Assembly: GCA_038501195.1 (NCBI GenBank)
Contig: JBBPUQ010000001.1
Location: 2,790,001 to 2,854,000, forward strand
From: Nemania diffusa
Lineage: Eukaryota; Ascomycota; Sordariomycetes; Xylariales; Xylariaceae
Reading direction: 5' to 3'
Length of the DNA: 64,000 bases
Within the stretch, counting starts at the first letter, position 1, and every line of letters begins with the position of its first letter. The translations under genes were made by a program, and so were the position numbers. The notes beneath the pieces were generated by a model. It did no database searches. It was given only the letters and a program-made list of their open reading frames with translations, and was not told the DNA's origin. This document shows positions 10,694-22,944 of the stretch, in pieces.

Positions 10694-13600
10694 TGCAACC
10701 ATACAAGGCTATGACTAACACCACCTTGCTTGTGGAATACAGCCAGCCAATCTGCTACTTATAGTGTCATTTTAAGGTTAATTATGTAAAAGTGGAGGTA
10801 CAGCTCAGGTATTAATTCCTAATTCCTGTAGATTCAAACTAACGACGTTCAAGTTGTGGGTCCCCGTTCCGGTACAATTCTATCTAAACCAGCACAGGTT
10901 AAGATACGGGCTTGGACTGGAGGGACGTCCTAGGAAGTCGGAAAGGAAGTCTGTCGTGAATACTCAAATCCGTTGTGTAATAAAAACGGCCAAATTTTTT
11001 TTGGCAGTGCGTTTACGGCAAGGCAGGGTGATGTAAATTGGAAGTTATGCAAAATGATGTCCTTATAAGACAGGTTGTATAAGAGCGGCCTCTGGCCCAG
11101 GCTCTGGTCAAAAGCAGCATGCCCCAGGTGAAGCTCCCATTTCGATTCAGCATGGTAAATCCCATCTCAGAGGTTCCTCCCCAACGGCAAATTCCGGACG
11201 GACAAAAGCCGGCCTGACGCCAACAGCCAGTGTGTAACGAGCAGAGTGTAGCCTCTGGGGGACTATATTGAATACTCTGGCACGTTCTTGCGACTGCAGC
11301 CAGCCAATGGCCCTCTACCACGCAGCCGACGATGGCGTGGGAAAGCCTCGAGGACGACTTTCCTGCCATGCGAATGAGTCGCGCGTCGTCAGTCCGCTTC
11401 GAAGCCAAGAATGACGTGAATATGACTGGGACCAATCAAGACGATCACGTTGATGGTTGGCCATCTTTCTTTGATACGGTCTCTCTCTAACAGGGTCTCT
11501 GATACGTGCTACCACACTCAAAGGATTGACATTGCAGCCATGTTACTCAGCACAACAAAAATTGATAGGCGTCGTGTGAAAACTTCATTGTGCATGCGTC
11601 TTCGATAGGGCATTCGCGTAAGGCAGAAGCTTGAGACATAAGAAACACGAAAAGACCGATGTGAGGTGTCTAGACATGAACAGCCCGCTATGTCTCCCCG
11701 CCGTCGACGACTGATCATTTCCAGGTGACTGGCTGCCAGAGAACGCTAGAGGGTTCGATACCAAGCTCACACTCGATCCATCCACCCGGCGCACCCCTAC
11801 TTGGTTGTGAGCACTGGTGTGGTCGCACAGCAGCAGGGTGAATGGGAAAGCTCGAAAATGGGATTCTCCCATTCATTCTCCCATGTTCGTGACGTGCGGG
11901 GTCTGTATCTTCCTACCTCTCCCGCGCCCCCCTTTCCCCCCCAATCTATTCTTCTCCTCACGGTGCCTCGACTTCCCCCAGGCGTGGAACACCACCCTCA
12001 AAAAGAGGGGTTGGTGCCTACGGCCACATGTGCACGGGATACGGCATAACCCAGCTTGTATCTACACGTGCTAAGAGCAGATTTGTGCCTGTGATCCGGC
12101 CTTCAGCGCCACAGGATCTTGAGCCATGACATAATTTGCAGGTAAGAGGCCTAAAGTATAACTCAGGCTGGCACATAGGAGGGATGGCAAGAGACGGTAC
12201 AGGTCGGTTGAATGTTGCCGAGCCAGTACACCACTTCCAGTTCACACCGGAGAATGTAGCCGGGAGCAGTCTGGATCTCCCCAGACTTCGTGTGGCATGT
12301 TAAACTACAGCAAGGTTTGATCGAATGTCATTATTTGTACAACCCACATATACCGTGCATGGCGCAGGCATATTGGATTGGGTTGTTACTTCATGCAAGG
12401 AATGAATCGAGGTTGCTATTCGACGACATCTTTCCGTCCGGCGTACATAAGCCTGCATGCCGCATACGATGGATACATACATAGTGACTTCGCGAGCGTT
12501 ATCTATAATGTACCAAGTCACAATGATGTGGATGGACTGGGGAGGCATAATTCAGAGGCGAGTTTCTTCTGAACTAAGAGCAATACCAGGAACTGTACGA
12601 ATGGTTGCGGTTCAAGTTCGCATATCTCTCTTCAACGAGTCTAGCCTATACACGGTCTACATACAAGTCAAGGTGGTTTCTCGTCCACCTAACTTGAGTA
12701 AAGAAATAAAGAAGCACACTAGAGGTGGACTGGTTAAGAAAAGTCAACTTCTGGTCTTGAGTTGTGCAGCTCTTCCCACGCCAACGCAACAAATAAAGAG
12801 ACAGTTATAGACTCCCCTAAATTGTGTCCCTAATATCTTAGGGTTAGCTAATTACCTTGCCCGAATATGTCACTCATGGAGGCTAGGAAGAGCTCAAACT
12901 TAAACTAATATGACTGGCATTCGGATTGTACAAATATTGTACAAATATTCAGAAAGTGGTGTAATCAGGAGCTCAATGTTCGTAAAATGACATGCTTGAC
13001 ATCGAAAAACCCATAAACAATTGTGACACCAGAGAGCTAATGCAGGCCAACGCGCATATAAAGTTAGGCAGAACAGATATGAGCGCTATTCCTCAAGGTT
13101 TCGATTTATTTTCTACCATTTCAACACACCCTTGCCTAATATCGCCCCTAAAGGTACCCAGATTCGGCCTTGCCAAACCCAACCACCATCTCACTGACTC
13201 TACAACGTATGGGTGAGCGAGTACCTAGCGTTGTTTAGACAGCAGTTCCATCATCAGTTGAATTCGGCATGGTACTAAGCAAATCGTCCGTCTCATCCTT
13301 GACTAGCTTTGATATAAGGTTGATCAGCGAAGACGCGTATGCGTGTAGGAGGTAGGACAGTACAGGGTCCATCTGGATACACCGATTTCCTAGTATTTTT
13401 CAGCTCCCATCGGACAAGATAAGAGGAGCTACCCCTTATTTAGTGTGTCTACCAATGCAGAGCTCACCCTTGTAGCGGTTATAGGGTGAAATAACCAGAT
13501 AGACGATTCGTCGTTCAATACACTACTGTGTAGCTAGTCTGGTTGGCGTTGCCTTCATATAACGAATCAGCACTCAGCGATACCCCATGAAAGCCATCTA

Positions 13601-14119
13601 CTATTGTACTAAGCCAGAGAGAAGCCCCAGACGTCCTGAGTTCTGGCTCGGCACGCGATCAATCTATTGCGTATGTGACAGTTCATGTATATAGATCATA
13701 CTACGATTCTCGGCACAGGGTTGAAAGGTGTTAGTAGTGTAGATATCGTTGACAGCACTAGCCAAAGGTTAACTAAGGCAGCCGGTCCTAAGGACTCACT
13801 AACTTAACACAAACTCGAACGCCGTGTCTACGCGTTCATATAAGCTACCTGCTACTATCCTCGATATCCCGTGAGAAGCATGCAGGTGAGAGAGATGCGG
13901 GAAGATACCCCAAATACCCCAAAAAATATATCATGGTCCTACATAGTAGTCTCTCCGTTCTACTAAACGCCACGCCTAACGCCCAGCCCTATCCCGTTTC
14001 TCTCCTAGTCCATCATCCACTATCAGCAATCTCTCCGAACTACCACGCGTGGTGCATATTCGTCGTCGTATCGTACCATTCACCTTCCGGGTATCTTCCC
14101 CGAGAGCCTGTCTAAGCTA
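10694..14119. other. Intergenic, no gene recognised
   Basis: No recognisable gene in 3.4 kb. The longest frames (for example 11013-11435, minus) have no family look. Near 12928-12950 an 11-base word ttgtacaaata is duplicated in tandem. Near 13905-13925 there is a short ataccccaa duplication. The last few hundred bases are the 3' flank of prp31. Confidence 0.6.
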
Positions 14120-16104
14120 CTACTTCTTGACCGGCAGTGTCGGGGGCCCCATTTTGCCCGCACCTGTGTCGATCTTCTTAGTTGGTGGCTGTGCAGGGAC
14201 TCTGAACCCGCCGTTGCTAGAGCTAGCGCCGCCGCCACCGACTTGGGTAAAGGTGCCCCCTTTGAACCAGCGGTCTTCCTCTGCTTTTCTCTTGCGACTG
14301 AGCTCGGCCTGAACCTTGGGGTCCACGAGCTCGAGGCCCTGTACAGGGGTGAAGGCCAAGGAGGACGCCGTTCCTGCTCCGCCTCCCATCGTTGAACCCA
14401 CACCCGATGTGCGTAAGCCCTTGCCCCGGAGGTCGATATTGTGGGCTGATTGACCGAAGCTGCGCAGTGAGGATGCCGCGCCGCCAATAGGCGTGGCTCC
14501 ACCCCAGCCTTTGTGCTTCTGACTTAACCTCGCCCTCGTTCGATTATCGATCTGCATGCCCCGGATGCGGCCATCACCGCCCTGGCCTATCATCCCCAGC
14601 CCAACCGTAGAATCGCCAGTGCCGTAGCCAGCTTCCTTCTCTTCCTTGCCAAACGCCATGCGGTTTTGCGCTTTCCGTATTTCTGTCATGGCAGTTGCTT
14701 CCTTTGCTTTTCGCGCGCGACGACCACCTCGCTTGCGGGAGGGCTTGTCATCAGGGGCGGGTAGGGCTCGCTGACCTTTATTTGGCGGGGGTTCCGTAAT
14801 TTTATCTAGGCGCTCCAAGCATTGCGCACGAAGCTCCTCCCCATAAGAACCATCAGGAGTGGCATGGCTCGTGTCGGCACGCGCTGCAAGTACCAGCTTA
14901 GCGGCCACAGCCTTCATGGCCTTCTTTTTGACATCGTTCGGGATGCCGCGAATGATGGGCGAGAAGTACAAAAAGCCTTGCTGTCTGATCGAGGTGTTAG
15001 TCGCGAAGGCGGCGCTCCTCGACTTGTTAGTTCCCCATGCGGCGATGTTGCAGGCGGGGACTCTGGATAGGTTTGTCAGACCACCAGCCGTGTTGATGAG
15101 TTGCGCTGCGGTCAGCGATCCGACCACGGCGGTTAAGTTGGGTGCGAAAATGCTCATCCGAGATTGAACGTAGTCGGTTAGTGTTTTTTTAGCCTTGTCC
15201 ATCTTGATCATCATATGGCAGGCCCGGAGGATGCGGTCGAGCTCCTCCTGAGTAATCTCATGCCCCTTGCTTGTCGTAGCTTCAACCGTGACAACCATCA
15301 GAGAGGGCCCGTCGAGGACAGACTTGAGAGACTGGCCCAAGGGGTTATTGGCCGAGTCCTGTATAGCCCGTATGCTGTCGGAATCCATGGGCCCGTTTCC
15401 GAGGATGGCGACGACCTTGGCGTACTCTATTGGGTTCTGAATCAGTGTTTCCAGTTCGGGGAATCTCGCCGAGTAGTGATCTCTGATGAACTTGTGGACC
15501 TTCATTATCTCGCCGTCGATCTGGGTGGAGAGCGTATTGGACTCGGTCAGGATCTTGTATTCGGGATTGTCTTCGATGTTGCCGACGTTGGTGGTCGCTC
15601 GCGAGAGAGGTTTCGACTGGAAATGAGAGATGTCCTACAGTAGGCCGGCGAATCGGTCAGGTCTGATGCTCAAGCCATGAGATGTAAACAAACACGCGCA
15701 TCGCTAGTGAAGAAGAAGTAGAAGAAGATGAAGAAGAAGACGGAATACGGGGGTGGCTGACTGACCTTGAGTAGTGGTTCCAGCCTGTCCATGACGCTGG
15801 TGACCTTACGCACGTCTTTGACATTGCCCAGGTGCATCTTCTCGATCCTTGCCTTGGCAGCCTCCTCGTCTTCCATGGCGTTCACAATCCCGTCTACGCC
15901 GCCCATGTCCTCGTCCCCGTCCTCGTCCCCGTCCAGCTCCGGCTCTTCGTCCCCGTCCAGCATCATGTCGCCGTCGTCCTGGTCGTCGCCGTTCGACAAG
16001 GCTGGGCCGTTGTCGAGAGCGAGCCCGGCATCATTCTGAGCGTCGCCATTTTCGGAGCCTGAGTCCTCGAAATCCTGGAGCAGCTCATCCGCTAGCGTCG
16101 ACAT
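14120..16104 (-). CDS. prp31: Pre-mRNA-processing factor 31 (Prp31)
   Basis: Two exons, 15766-16104 and 14120-15634, joined across a 131-nt intron (donor GTCAGT, acceptor TAG), giving 617 residues. The start chosen (MSTLADELLQDF) matches the usual Prp31 N terminus; an upstream in-frame ATG at 16167 would add 21 residues. The first 90 residues are acidic. A NOSIC/Nop domain follows (about residues 110-390), with the family words IHKFIRD-like VHKFIRDHYSARFPELE, GPSLMVVTVEA, and the IGSLTAAQLI/LSRVPACNI block that contacts U4 snRNA and the 15.5K protein. The Arg/Lys-rich C-terminal part (KRGGRRARKAKEA, RTRARLSQKH) is the Prp31 C-terminal domain. It is a component of the U4/U6 snRNP and of tri-snRNP assembly in the nucleus. 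It is divergent with clf1, 613 bp apart. Confidence 0.95.
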
Positions 16105-16717
16105 GGTGTCGCTCGGTACTGGGTGGGCGGATCGTCGCTGCTGTGGGATGATGAATGAGGCTGGCACTGGTGATGGGATTTGGTTGAAAATGATTCAGCG
16201 CTCGAGGCAAAAAGTATGGTACTTTCTTGTCGCATTTGCAAAGAATAAAGTGGGGGCAGACGCGCTCTTCTGGGAGGTAGGTCCATAGATTAAGTAGGTG
16301 TCTGCCTACATGGTACGCAGTAGGTAAAGAATATTATTATTAGGTAGGTACCTAAGATACTTACTTACAGTACTTATAGTGGACTGACTGTGGATAGCGT
16401 ACTGTTTAAGTTGGACCAATCAAATTTACCTGAGCCTGCTAGGTAGGTTCCATCCTACCTACAGCGTTACAGGTAATCTAGCTATCTCCCGAATTGGCCC
16501 GCCAACCTTAATCATCCAAGTTTGGCATCAAACTATTTTCCAGACACGCCAATCTATCAATACCTTAGATAGATATCTCCTTGCGCCTTTCAACATTTGC
16601 CGTCACAATTAATTGCCAGCCCCTCATTTATCTAACATATACGGCCGCCTCTTTCCTTCTTTCAATCAAAACAACCTAAGCGCACCCGAGCGCGCGAGCG
16701 CCCTCCCAACCACCAAG
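16105..16717. promoter_or_regulatory. Shared divergent promoter region of prp31 and clf1
   Basis: 613 bp lie between the two start codons, so both spliceosome genes must be driven from here or from overlapping DNA. The left part is G/A-mixed; the middle (about 16285-16465) has several TAGGTACC words. The base context just before the clf1 ATG (caccaag) is a good fungal start context. No TATA box stands out. Confidence 0.6.
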
Positions 16718-18745
16718 ATGGAGTCCTCTCGCGGCCCGCCGAGGGTCAAGAACAAGGCCGCTGCGCCGGTGCAGATCTCGGCCGAGCAGCTTCTTCGAGA
16801 GGCTGTTGACCGCCAGGAAACCGGTATACAGGCCCCGACACAGCGTTTCGCCGATCTCGAAGAGCTGCACGAGTTCCAGGGCCGCAAACGCAAAGGCTTC
16901 GAGGACTATGTGCGCCGCAACAGGATCAACATGAACAACTGGATGCGCTACGCCGCCTGGGAGCTCGAGCAGAAGGAGTTCAAGCGCGCGCGGTCCATCT
17001 TTGAGCGGGCCTTGGACGTTGACGCCACGTCCGTCGTGTTGTGGATTCGGTACATCGAGGCCGAGATGCGGAACAGGAACATCAACCACGCGAGAAACCT
17101 CCTCGACCGCGCCATCTCCATCCTGCCCAGAGTCGACAAGCTATGGTACAAGTATGTGTACATGGAGGAGACGCTGGGCAACATCCCCGGCACGCGCCAG
17201 GTTTTTGAGAGATGGATGGAGTGGGAGCCTGACGAGGCTGCGTGGAATGCCTACATCAAGCTGGAGAAGCGTTACGGCGAGTACGAGCGTGCCCGCGCCA
17301 TATTCGAGCGTTTTACCATCGTCCGCCCCGAGCCGCGGAATTGGATTAAATGGGCCAAGTTCGAAGAGGAGTTTGGAACGAGCGACTTGGTCCGCGAGGT
17401 CTTCGGCGCCGCTGTCGAGGCCCTCGGTGACGAGTTCGTTGATGAGAGACTTTTCATCGCCTATGCTCGGTTTGAAGCCAAGTTAAAAGAGTATGAGCGG
17501 TCGAGGGCCATCTACAAATATGCCCTTGACCGTCTCCCACGGTCCAAGTCCATGGGATTACACAAGGCTTACACGACATTCGAGAAACAGTATGGCGACA
17601 GAGACGGCGTGGAGGATGTCGTACTCTCCAAGAGGCGGCGTACCTATGAAGACCAAGTCAAAGAGAACCCAAAGAACTACGATATATGGTTCGATTTTGC
17701 CCGGCTTGAAGAGACAGCCGGCGACCCAGACCGCGTGAGAGACGTGTACGAGCGAGCTGTCGCGCAGATCCCTCCGACCCAGGAGAAGCGGCACTGGCGC
17801 CGATATGTCTACCTCTGGGTATTCTATGCGCTATGGGAAGAGATGGAGGCCAAAGATATTTCTCGCGCCCGGCAGATCTACAAGCTGTGCCTAGAGCTAA
17901 TACCTCACAAGAAGTTTACGTTTGCTAAGATATGGCTACTAAAGGCGCAATTCGAGATCCGTCAGGGCGAGCTCGCCGCTGCACGAAAGTCACTTGGCCA
18001 GGCGATCGGCATGTGTCCCAAAGATAAGCTATTCAAAGGCTACGTCGAGCTGGAACTCAAATTATTCGAATTCGTGAGGTGCCGTACTCTTTACGAGAAG
18101 CACATCGAGTGGAACCCAGCTAATTGCCAGACGTGGATAAAATTTGCCGAGCTCGAAAGAGGGCTGGACGATCTAGGGAGGACGAGGGCCATCTTCGAAC
18201 TGGCCATCGGCCAACCCGTCTTAGACATGCCGGAACTGTTATGGAAAGCCTACATTGACTTCGAAGAAGAGGAGGGCGAATACGACAGGACACGCGACTT
18301 GTACGAGCGGCTACTCGAGAAGACGGATCACGTCAAGGTATGGATTAGCTACGCGCACTTTGAAATCAACATCCCGGAGGACGAGGAAGAAGAGGCCGAA
18401 GACGAGGCCGAGGAGCGACCCGTCAGCGAAGAGGCCAAGATACGGGCTCGCAAGGTGTTCGAGCGCGCGTACAAGAGTATGAAGGAGAAGGACCTCAAGG
18501 AGGAACGTGTGTCGCTCCTCAACGCCTGGTTGTCCTTTGAGCGCACGCACGGCTCCGAGGAGAACATAGACAAGGTGCAAAAGCAAATGCCGCGGAAGAT
18601 AAAGCGCAGGCGCAGGCTCGAGGACGACACTTTCGAGGAGTACATCGATTACATCTTCCCCGCCGACGACGAGCAGAAGCAGGATATCTCCAAGATGCTG
18701 GCCATGGCGTCAGCTTGGAAAGAAGGCGGCGGTACGTTCAGCTAG
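16718..18745 (+). CDS. clf1: Pre-mRNA-splicing factor Clf1 (crooked neck, HAT repeats)
   Basis: An intronless frame of 675 residues from the ATG at 16718; the frame is open further up (ATG at 16613), but [14 protein letters not shown] is the conserved start and the length then fits the family. Nearly the whole protein is HAT (half-a-TPR) repeats, seen as recurring W..Y...E and R.(I/V)(F/Y)ERA words such as [23 protein letters not shown] and [12 protein letters not shown]. An acidic linker of Glu residues occurs near residues 580-600 and a basic KIKRRRR patch near 628-633. Clf1/Syf3 is a scaffold of the Prp19-associated (NTC) complex, needed for spliceosome activation in the nucleus. Its neighbour prp31 works in the same machine. 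Confidence 0.96.
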   Translation: MESSRGPPRVKNKAAAPVQISAEQLLREAVDRQETGIQAPTQRFADLEELHEFQGRKRKGFEDYVRRNRINMNNWMRYAAWELEQKEFKRARSIFERALDVDATSVVLWIRYIEAEMRNRNINHARNLLDRAISILPRVDKLWYKYVYMEETLGNIPGTRQVFERWMEWEPDEAAWNAYIKLEKRYGEYERARAIFERFTIVRPEPRNWIKWAKFEEEFGTSDLVREVFGAAVEALGDEFVDERLFIAYARFEAKLKEYERSRAIYKYALDRLPRSKSMGLHKAYTTFEKQYGDRDGVEDVVLSKRRRTYEDQVKENPKNYDIWFDFARLEETAGDPDRVRDVYERAVAQIPPTQEKRHWRRYVYLWVFYALWEEMEAKDISRARQIYKLCLELIPHKKFTFAKIWLLKAQFEIRQGELAAARKSLGQAIGMCPKDKLFKGYVELELKLFEFVRCRTLYEKHIEWNPANCQTWIKFAELERGLDDLGRTRAIFELAIGQPVLDMPELLWKAYIDFEEEEGEYDRTRDLYERLLEKTDHVKVWISYAHFEINIPEDEEEEAEDEAEERPVSEEAKIRARKVFERAYKSMKEKDLKEERVSLLNAWLSFERTHGSEENIDKVQKQMPRKIKRRRRLEDDTFEEYIDYIFPADDEQKQDISKMLAMASAWKEGGGTFS

Positions 18746-20859
18746 TGGGATTAAGTCCTCTATTATTTCGATATCCATGGGCGCAGAGACGGCAAGCAGA
18801 CTACATAGCTTGTGTATAGGAAAACATGTCTATTCTCCGCCGTTGTTAAATATGGGGGCGTCACTTCTCTCTTAGTTCCGCGAGAGATCTAGACAAAGCA
18901 TGACAGCCTCTTTTATGCTGATATTGACATATGATAGGGTATGCTCTGCACCTGATAAAGTAGATACATATTTCTACCCACGCGGCTTAGAGGAGGTGTG
19001 CGAAATGCTATCTAGCTTTAATATCTAAACTAACTCGTCACGTTTAATTTACATGACTCCCGCCCGACATAGGCGGCGGCTTAAGGGCATCAGGGCCATT
19101 AGGTATAGGTATAACACAATTTCATTTCCTCCCTCTATTATTGCTCTTTCTAAAGTTACCATAGGTTCCATTTACATTCAGCACTTGCCTAATTACTATA
19201 CGTGTACTGCGATTTATTCCTGTAAATATTCACACAATTTTGATTACCTGGTTGACTTTAAGTACTTGCATATATCTATAATAAGATGATAATTAAATTT
19301 AAAGGTGCTAATAAGCAAGGGGAAGAGTTTAAACACCCAGATCTGTATCGGTTTCAAGCTTCCGGCAGGTTGGCCGAGCAGATAGAATACGCAAGCCGTT
19401 GTTATTATATTGAATAATGCATCAAATGTATTCAGTCATACGTGCAAAATCCGTACCTACCTGGGAACAGGCGCAAGACTTATATACAGAGACCTAAATC
19501 CCAACCCGGCTTCACCCAAGTAACCCTGAGGTTAAATATGACCGGGTTTCCTAGTGAAATAAACACGCTGGTCGAGGCAAAAGAGAGAGAGAGAGAGGAA
19601 CGGGCTATTGTGTTATTGTAACACCGTACTATATAAGTTAAGTAAGTACCTATCACCCAGTCCCAAACACCGGCATATCCGTCATGTACAATGACCTCAC
19701 CACTCCTACCACCGGTCCCGAGCACCTGCATCATGTTACCTCAGGTAACTTATCATATTGGGTCCTGGCTCTACCGCGTAAACAGGCAGTGCTACGTAGG
19801 GAGGTAGGTATTACAAGGCACAGAATACCACCCCTAGTTTCATCAACGAGCGCCCAGCATCGCTTATCTCCAACCATCTCTAGGCAAGCAACTGTGAACA
19901 AAACCTAAACCAAGAGCAGAGAAATAAAATTAAGAAATGGATTCGTTTAGGTATCCTAACAACAAAATCATTACCATGATAACCAAAGAACAAAAGGAGA
20001 TTTTGAGTCATAAGCACATTGATCGTTCATATAGAGGTCTGCCAGCCAGTTGACCTCCCACGTACCACACACTAGCTGAGCAAACCAGGGAATAATATAT
20101 AGAAACCGCCCCCATCTTATCCGTTCACCGACACTCCCGTTGCATTTCCGGATTTTCTCCTCTCCCCCTTCCGCATCCTGCAATCCCTCCCCCCGTCCGC
20201 CCCAAATCGCGAAGATGATGAGACAAAAAAAAAAAAAGGTCCCTGCCCGCAGCAGAGATACCGTCGAGTTTATCCCTTGTGGCGTATTGGCGTGTGTTAG
20301 TAACCCACCCAGACCCAATGAGCAGCCGATTTTACCTCATTTGCCTTGTAGTACCTACTTAGAGTGTTAGGTCCGCCACTCAAAACAGCCCTTGGATCGA
20401 TTAACACGTGGCTCGTGGCCTCGGATGTAGGTAACTCTACCCGGCGACACCTCAACATATTTTAGACTCGTGTATGCCTTTATATTTCTCCTCGAACCTT
20501 AATAGTCGTGGCGGTGGCGGCGGTGCCCATCTGTCACATTCAGAAAATATCAGTGAGAAGATCTTGAAATATAAGGAAACAAAAAGAAAAAAAATTGTTT
20601 CTATTTGGCGAGACCACATCAGTTGCCTTAATAGAGGCTCAAGGCCAAATCTGCCCTAAATTCAATCAAAATCGCCTCTCATGTAACTTCTACTATCCTA
20701 ATGGAAACCCGTCGTCATCATCATCAGTCGTAAAATCCAAGGAAGGTGTGCGGGAGGGATTTAGTCTTGTGAGTACCGAGAGGGTACGAGAGTGCAGTGA
20801 GTGTCGTAGATGCTATCTACAATATATAGAGTCGTGGTTTGTCCGCGATAGACCCTCCC
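18746..20859. other. Intergenic between two convergent genes, no gene recognised
   Basis: This is the 3' flank of clf1 (left) and of the DUF3824-like gene (right). The part at about 18990-19320 is richer in A+T than its surroundings and may be an old, lightly mutated repeat. A GA run is present near 19581-19599 and an A run near 20225-20238. No frame resembles a known protein. Confidence 0.55.
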
Positions 20860-22944
20860 CTACCGCTCATCGTATCCAATAGGCGGTGCAGGTAAGGCAG
20901 CGGAATAGGGATTGCCATCTGTATATCGAGGCACATCAACATAGCGATCTTCTTGCGGTGTAGAAGAAGTAGCCCAGTCGCTGGCTCGAGACCGACCGTC
21001 ATGGTCGCCATTCGCCCGCTTAAGCCTCTCGATGCGTTTTTGATGGCGTCTTTCTCTCTCTTGCTTCCACTCGGTTATCGACTTAGACTGCTCCCGGGCC
21101 TCCTTCAATTCAGAAACAGCACCCTTGATGCCCAGTGCTGCAATGCCTACTGAAGCCGCGTCTTGCATGATAGCTTTGGTCTTCAGTTTCTTGGCCTCCT
21201 GTGGACTGAGCTTGCCTTCCCGCACTGCTCTACGCCTGGCGTTCCTTGCTTCCATGCTTGAATATACGCTGTGTGCCGCATGGATTGTGGCCACTGTTGC
21301 CAAGCCAGCTGTAATGAGCTGTTTTCTCCGCATCTTGCTCGTGGTTTTCTTATCCGTGTCTGAATCCCCAAGATCACTACTAGAAACTGAACTTGACCTA
21401 CCTCCTCGTGAATGAGACCGAGCCGGGCTGCGCCCACCACGCGAGCGGTCATCATAATAATCGTCTTGCGGACCCTTTCCTCCCCTCATGTAATAATCAT
21501 GGTCCTCCTGTCGATCATGGGTGCCCCGGCGGCTGCTTCCCCGAGGCGAGTGGTCATCATAGGAACGATCGTCGCGTCTTTCATCTGAATCGCCCCCCAA
21601 GCCGAGCTTGGCAAGGCTGCGTCGTGCGGTATCGGCGATGCTGCGACTGCGACTACGCCTCCTGCGAGAGTCATCCCGATCGTTGTACGAACCATCACTG
21701 CGAGCGTGGGACCGGGACCGGGACCGACTGCGGCTTTCCACCAGCTTCTTCGCACCGAGGGCGCCCAAACCAGCCGTAGCCAGTGCCGCGAGCCCGGGTC
21801 CATGACCTCGGCTACTGGAGCGGGCACGGGATCGGCTTCGGCTTCTACCGGTCGAGCGATCCTCCTCGATATCTTTTCGAGATCCATTGAGCACTCGGTT
21901 GCCGACGAGACCACCGATGACGGATTCAAACAAGTGTCGCTTGCCGTCTTTGGTGGGATCATGCGCAGCATTGATAGTGGCAGCACTAGCAGCGGCCGTG
22001 ATGACGCGCTTCATCTTTTCGCCTTTCCAACCGCCGGGTTCTTTAGCGATATGGAAGGCCTCAGCAGCACCAGCAAGCAGCGATGCCTTGGCAGCCTTCT
22101 GCATTCTGGCGGAGGGGTTGTCTCGTGAACGGTGAGAGTCAGGGCTGCCTCTGCGGCTCCTCGATTCGTAGCGACTGTCTTTATCAGGCTCACCGCCGGT
22201 GAGCGCCTTTATAGCACTACCGAGTCCCGCAGCGGAAAGGGCATTCTTAAGGAAGGAATTATTGCCCTTGTGGCTCCTGGGATCATCATCCTCGTCGGAA
22301 TAGTACTCAGAAGTGCGGCCGTCACGGCCCTTATGAACGATGTAAGTCGACTTCTTATCTTCCTTGGTCTGATGCTTGTTATAAAAGTCGGCACCTTGGT
22401 AGCCAGCAATGGCACCAGCGGCACTGAGGGCAGCCGAGGCGGCGATATTGCGATGGATATCAGTGCCTTCCTTGTTTGCCTCGCGGCGATCCCACACCTC
22501 TTTGGCGCCGGCGGCAACGAGACCGCCGGCGACAGCAGCGAGGATCTTCTCCTGCTTGCTCAGAACACGCTTGCGCGTCCTCTCCTCTTCTTCGTAGTAG
22601 ACGCTGCCAGGCTTCCTGCCACGGCTAGGAGCCTTGTCGTAGGAGCGACGTGAGTCCTGATAATATACTTCGTGGGCAGGCTCGGCGGACCTTGCGCGGC
22701 GAATATCTTGTGTGTATCCAAGCGGCGGAAATTCGCGTCTCACCTCCTCCACAGAGAGATCGCTATCCTCACGATCGCGAGGCACGAGGGCGCCGCGATT
22801 GGGGTTTACTCTATAGTAGGTTTCCTGAGTCTCAACAAAGCGCGGCTCTGCCCTCTCGCGCTCGCGGCGGTCGTCATAGTAACGGCGCGAATGATGATGA
22901 TGGTGGTCGCGCGGAGGAGCGTCATATGGGTCGTAGGCCGACAT
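20860..22944 (-). CDS. RS-rich DUF3824-like protein with Ala/Gly helices
   Basis: A single-exon frame of 694 residues starting MSAYDPYDAPPRD and ending APPIGYDER. It alternates charged, Arg/Ser/Tyr/Asp-rich linkers (poly-His near residues 14-18; RSRSRSRARSSSRG-type runs in the middle) with at least five short Ala/Gly-rich hydrophobic helices, such as ILAAVAGGLVAAGAKEVWD, AGAIAGYQGADFY, LSAAGLGSAIKALTG, LATAGLGALGAKKLVE and TAGLATVATIHAAHSV. There is no signal peptide. This layout fits the fungal DUF3824 group, whose molecular role is not established to my knowledge. The glycine-zipper-like helices suggest membrane or self association; the RS linkers suggest phosphorylation and disorder. Both are inference. 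The upstream leader is A-rich (positions 22968-22993). Confidence 0.8.
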   Translation of the reverse strand: MSAYDPYDAPPRDHHHHHSRRYYDDRRERERAEPRFVETQETYYRVNPNRGALVPRDREDSDLSVEEVRREFPPLGYTQDIRRARSAEPAHEVYYQDSRRSYDKAPSRGRKPGSVYYEEEERTRKRVLSKQEKILAAVAGGLVAAGAKEVWDRREANKEGTDIHRNIAASAALSAAGAIAGYQGADFYNKHQTKEDKKSTYIVHKGRDGRTSEYYSDEDDDPRSHKGNNSFLKNALSAAGLGSAIKALTGGEPDKDSRYESRSRRGSPDSHRSRDNPSARMQKAAKASLLAGAAEAFHIAKEPGGWKGEKMKRVITAAASAATINAAHDPTKDGKRHLFESVIGGLVGNRVLNGSRKDIEEDRSTGRSRSRSRARSSSRGHGPGLAALATAGLGALGAKKLVESRSRSRSRSHARSDGSYNDRDDSRRRRSRSRSIADTARRSLAKLGLGGDSDERRDDRSYDDHSPRGSSRRGTHDRQEDHDYYMRGGKGPQDDYYDDRSRGGRSPARSHSRGGRSSSVSSSDLGDSDTDKKTTSKMRRKQLITAGLATVATIHAAHSVYSSMEARNARRRAVREGKLSPQEAKKLKTKAIMQDAASVGIAALGIKGAVSELKEAREQSKSITEWKQERERRHQKRIERLKRANGDHDGRSRASDWATSSTPQEDRYVDVPRYTDGNPYSAALPAPPIGYDER

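Noticed and set aside
11013..11435. 140-codon minus-strand frame in the gene-poor region
   Set aside because: No domain, no signal peptide, overlapping frames of similar length nearby; treated as chance.
15215..15643. 142-codon plus-strand frame
   Set aside because: Lies opposite the conserved Prp31 exon and is a shadow of its codon bias.
21393..22653. Several plus-strand frames of 100-170 codons
   Set aside because: All overlap the 694-residue DUF3824-like gene in antisense and show no conserved words.
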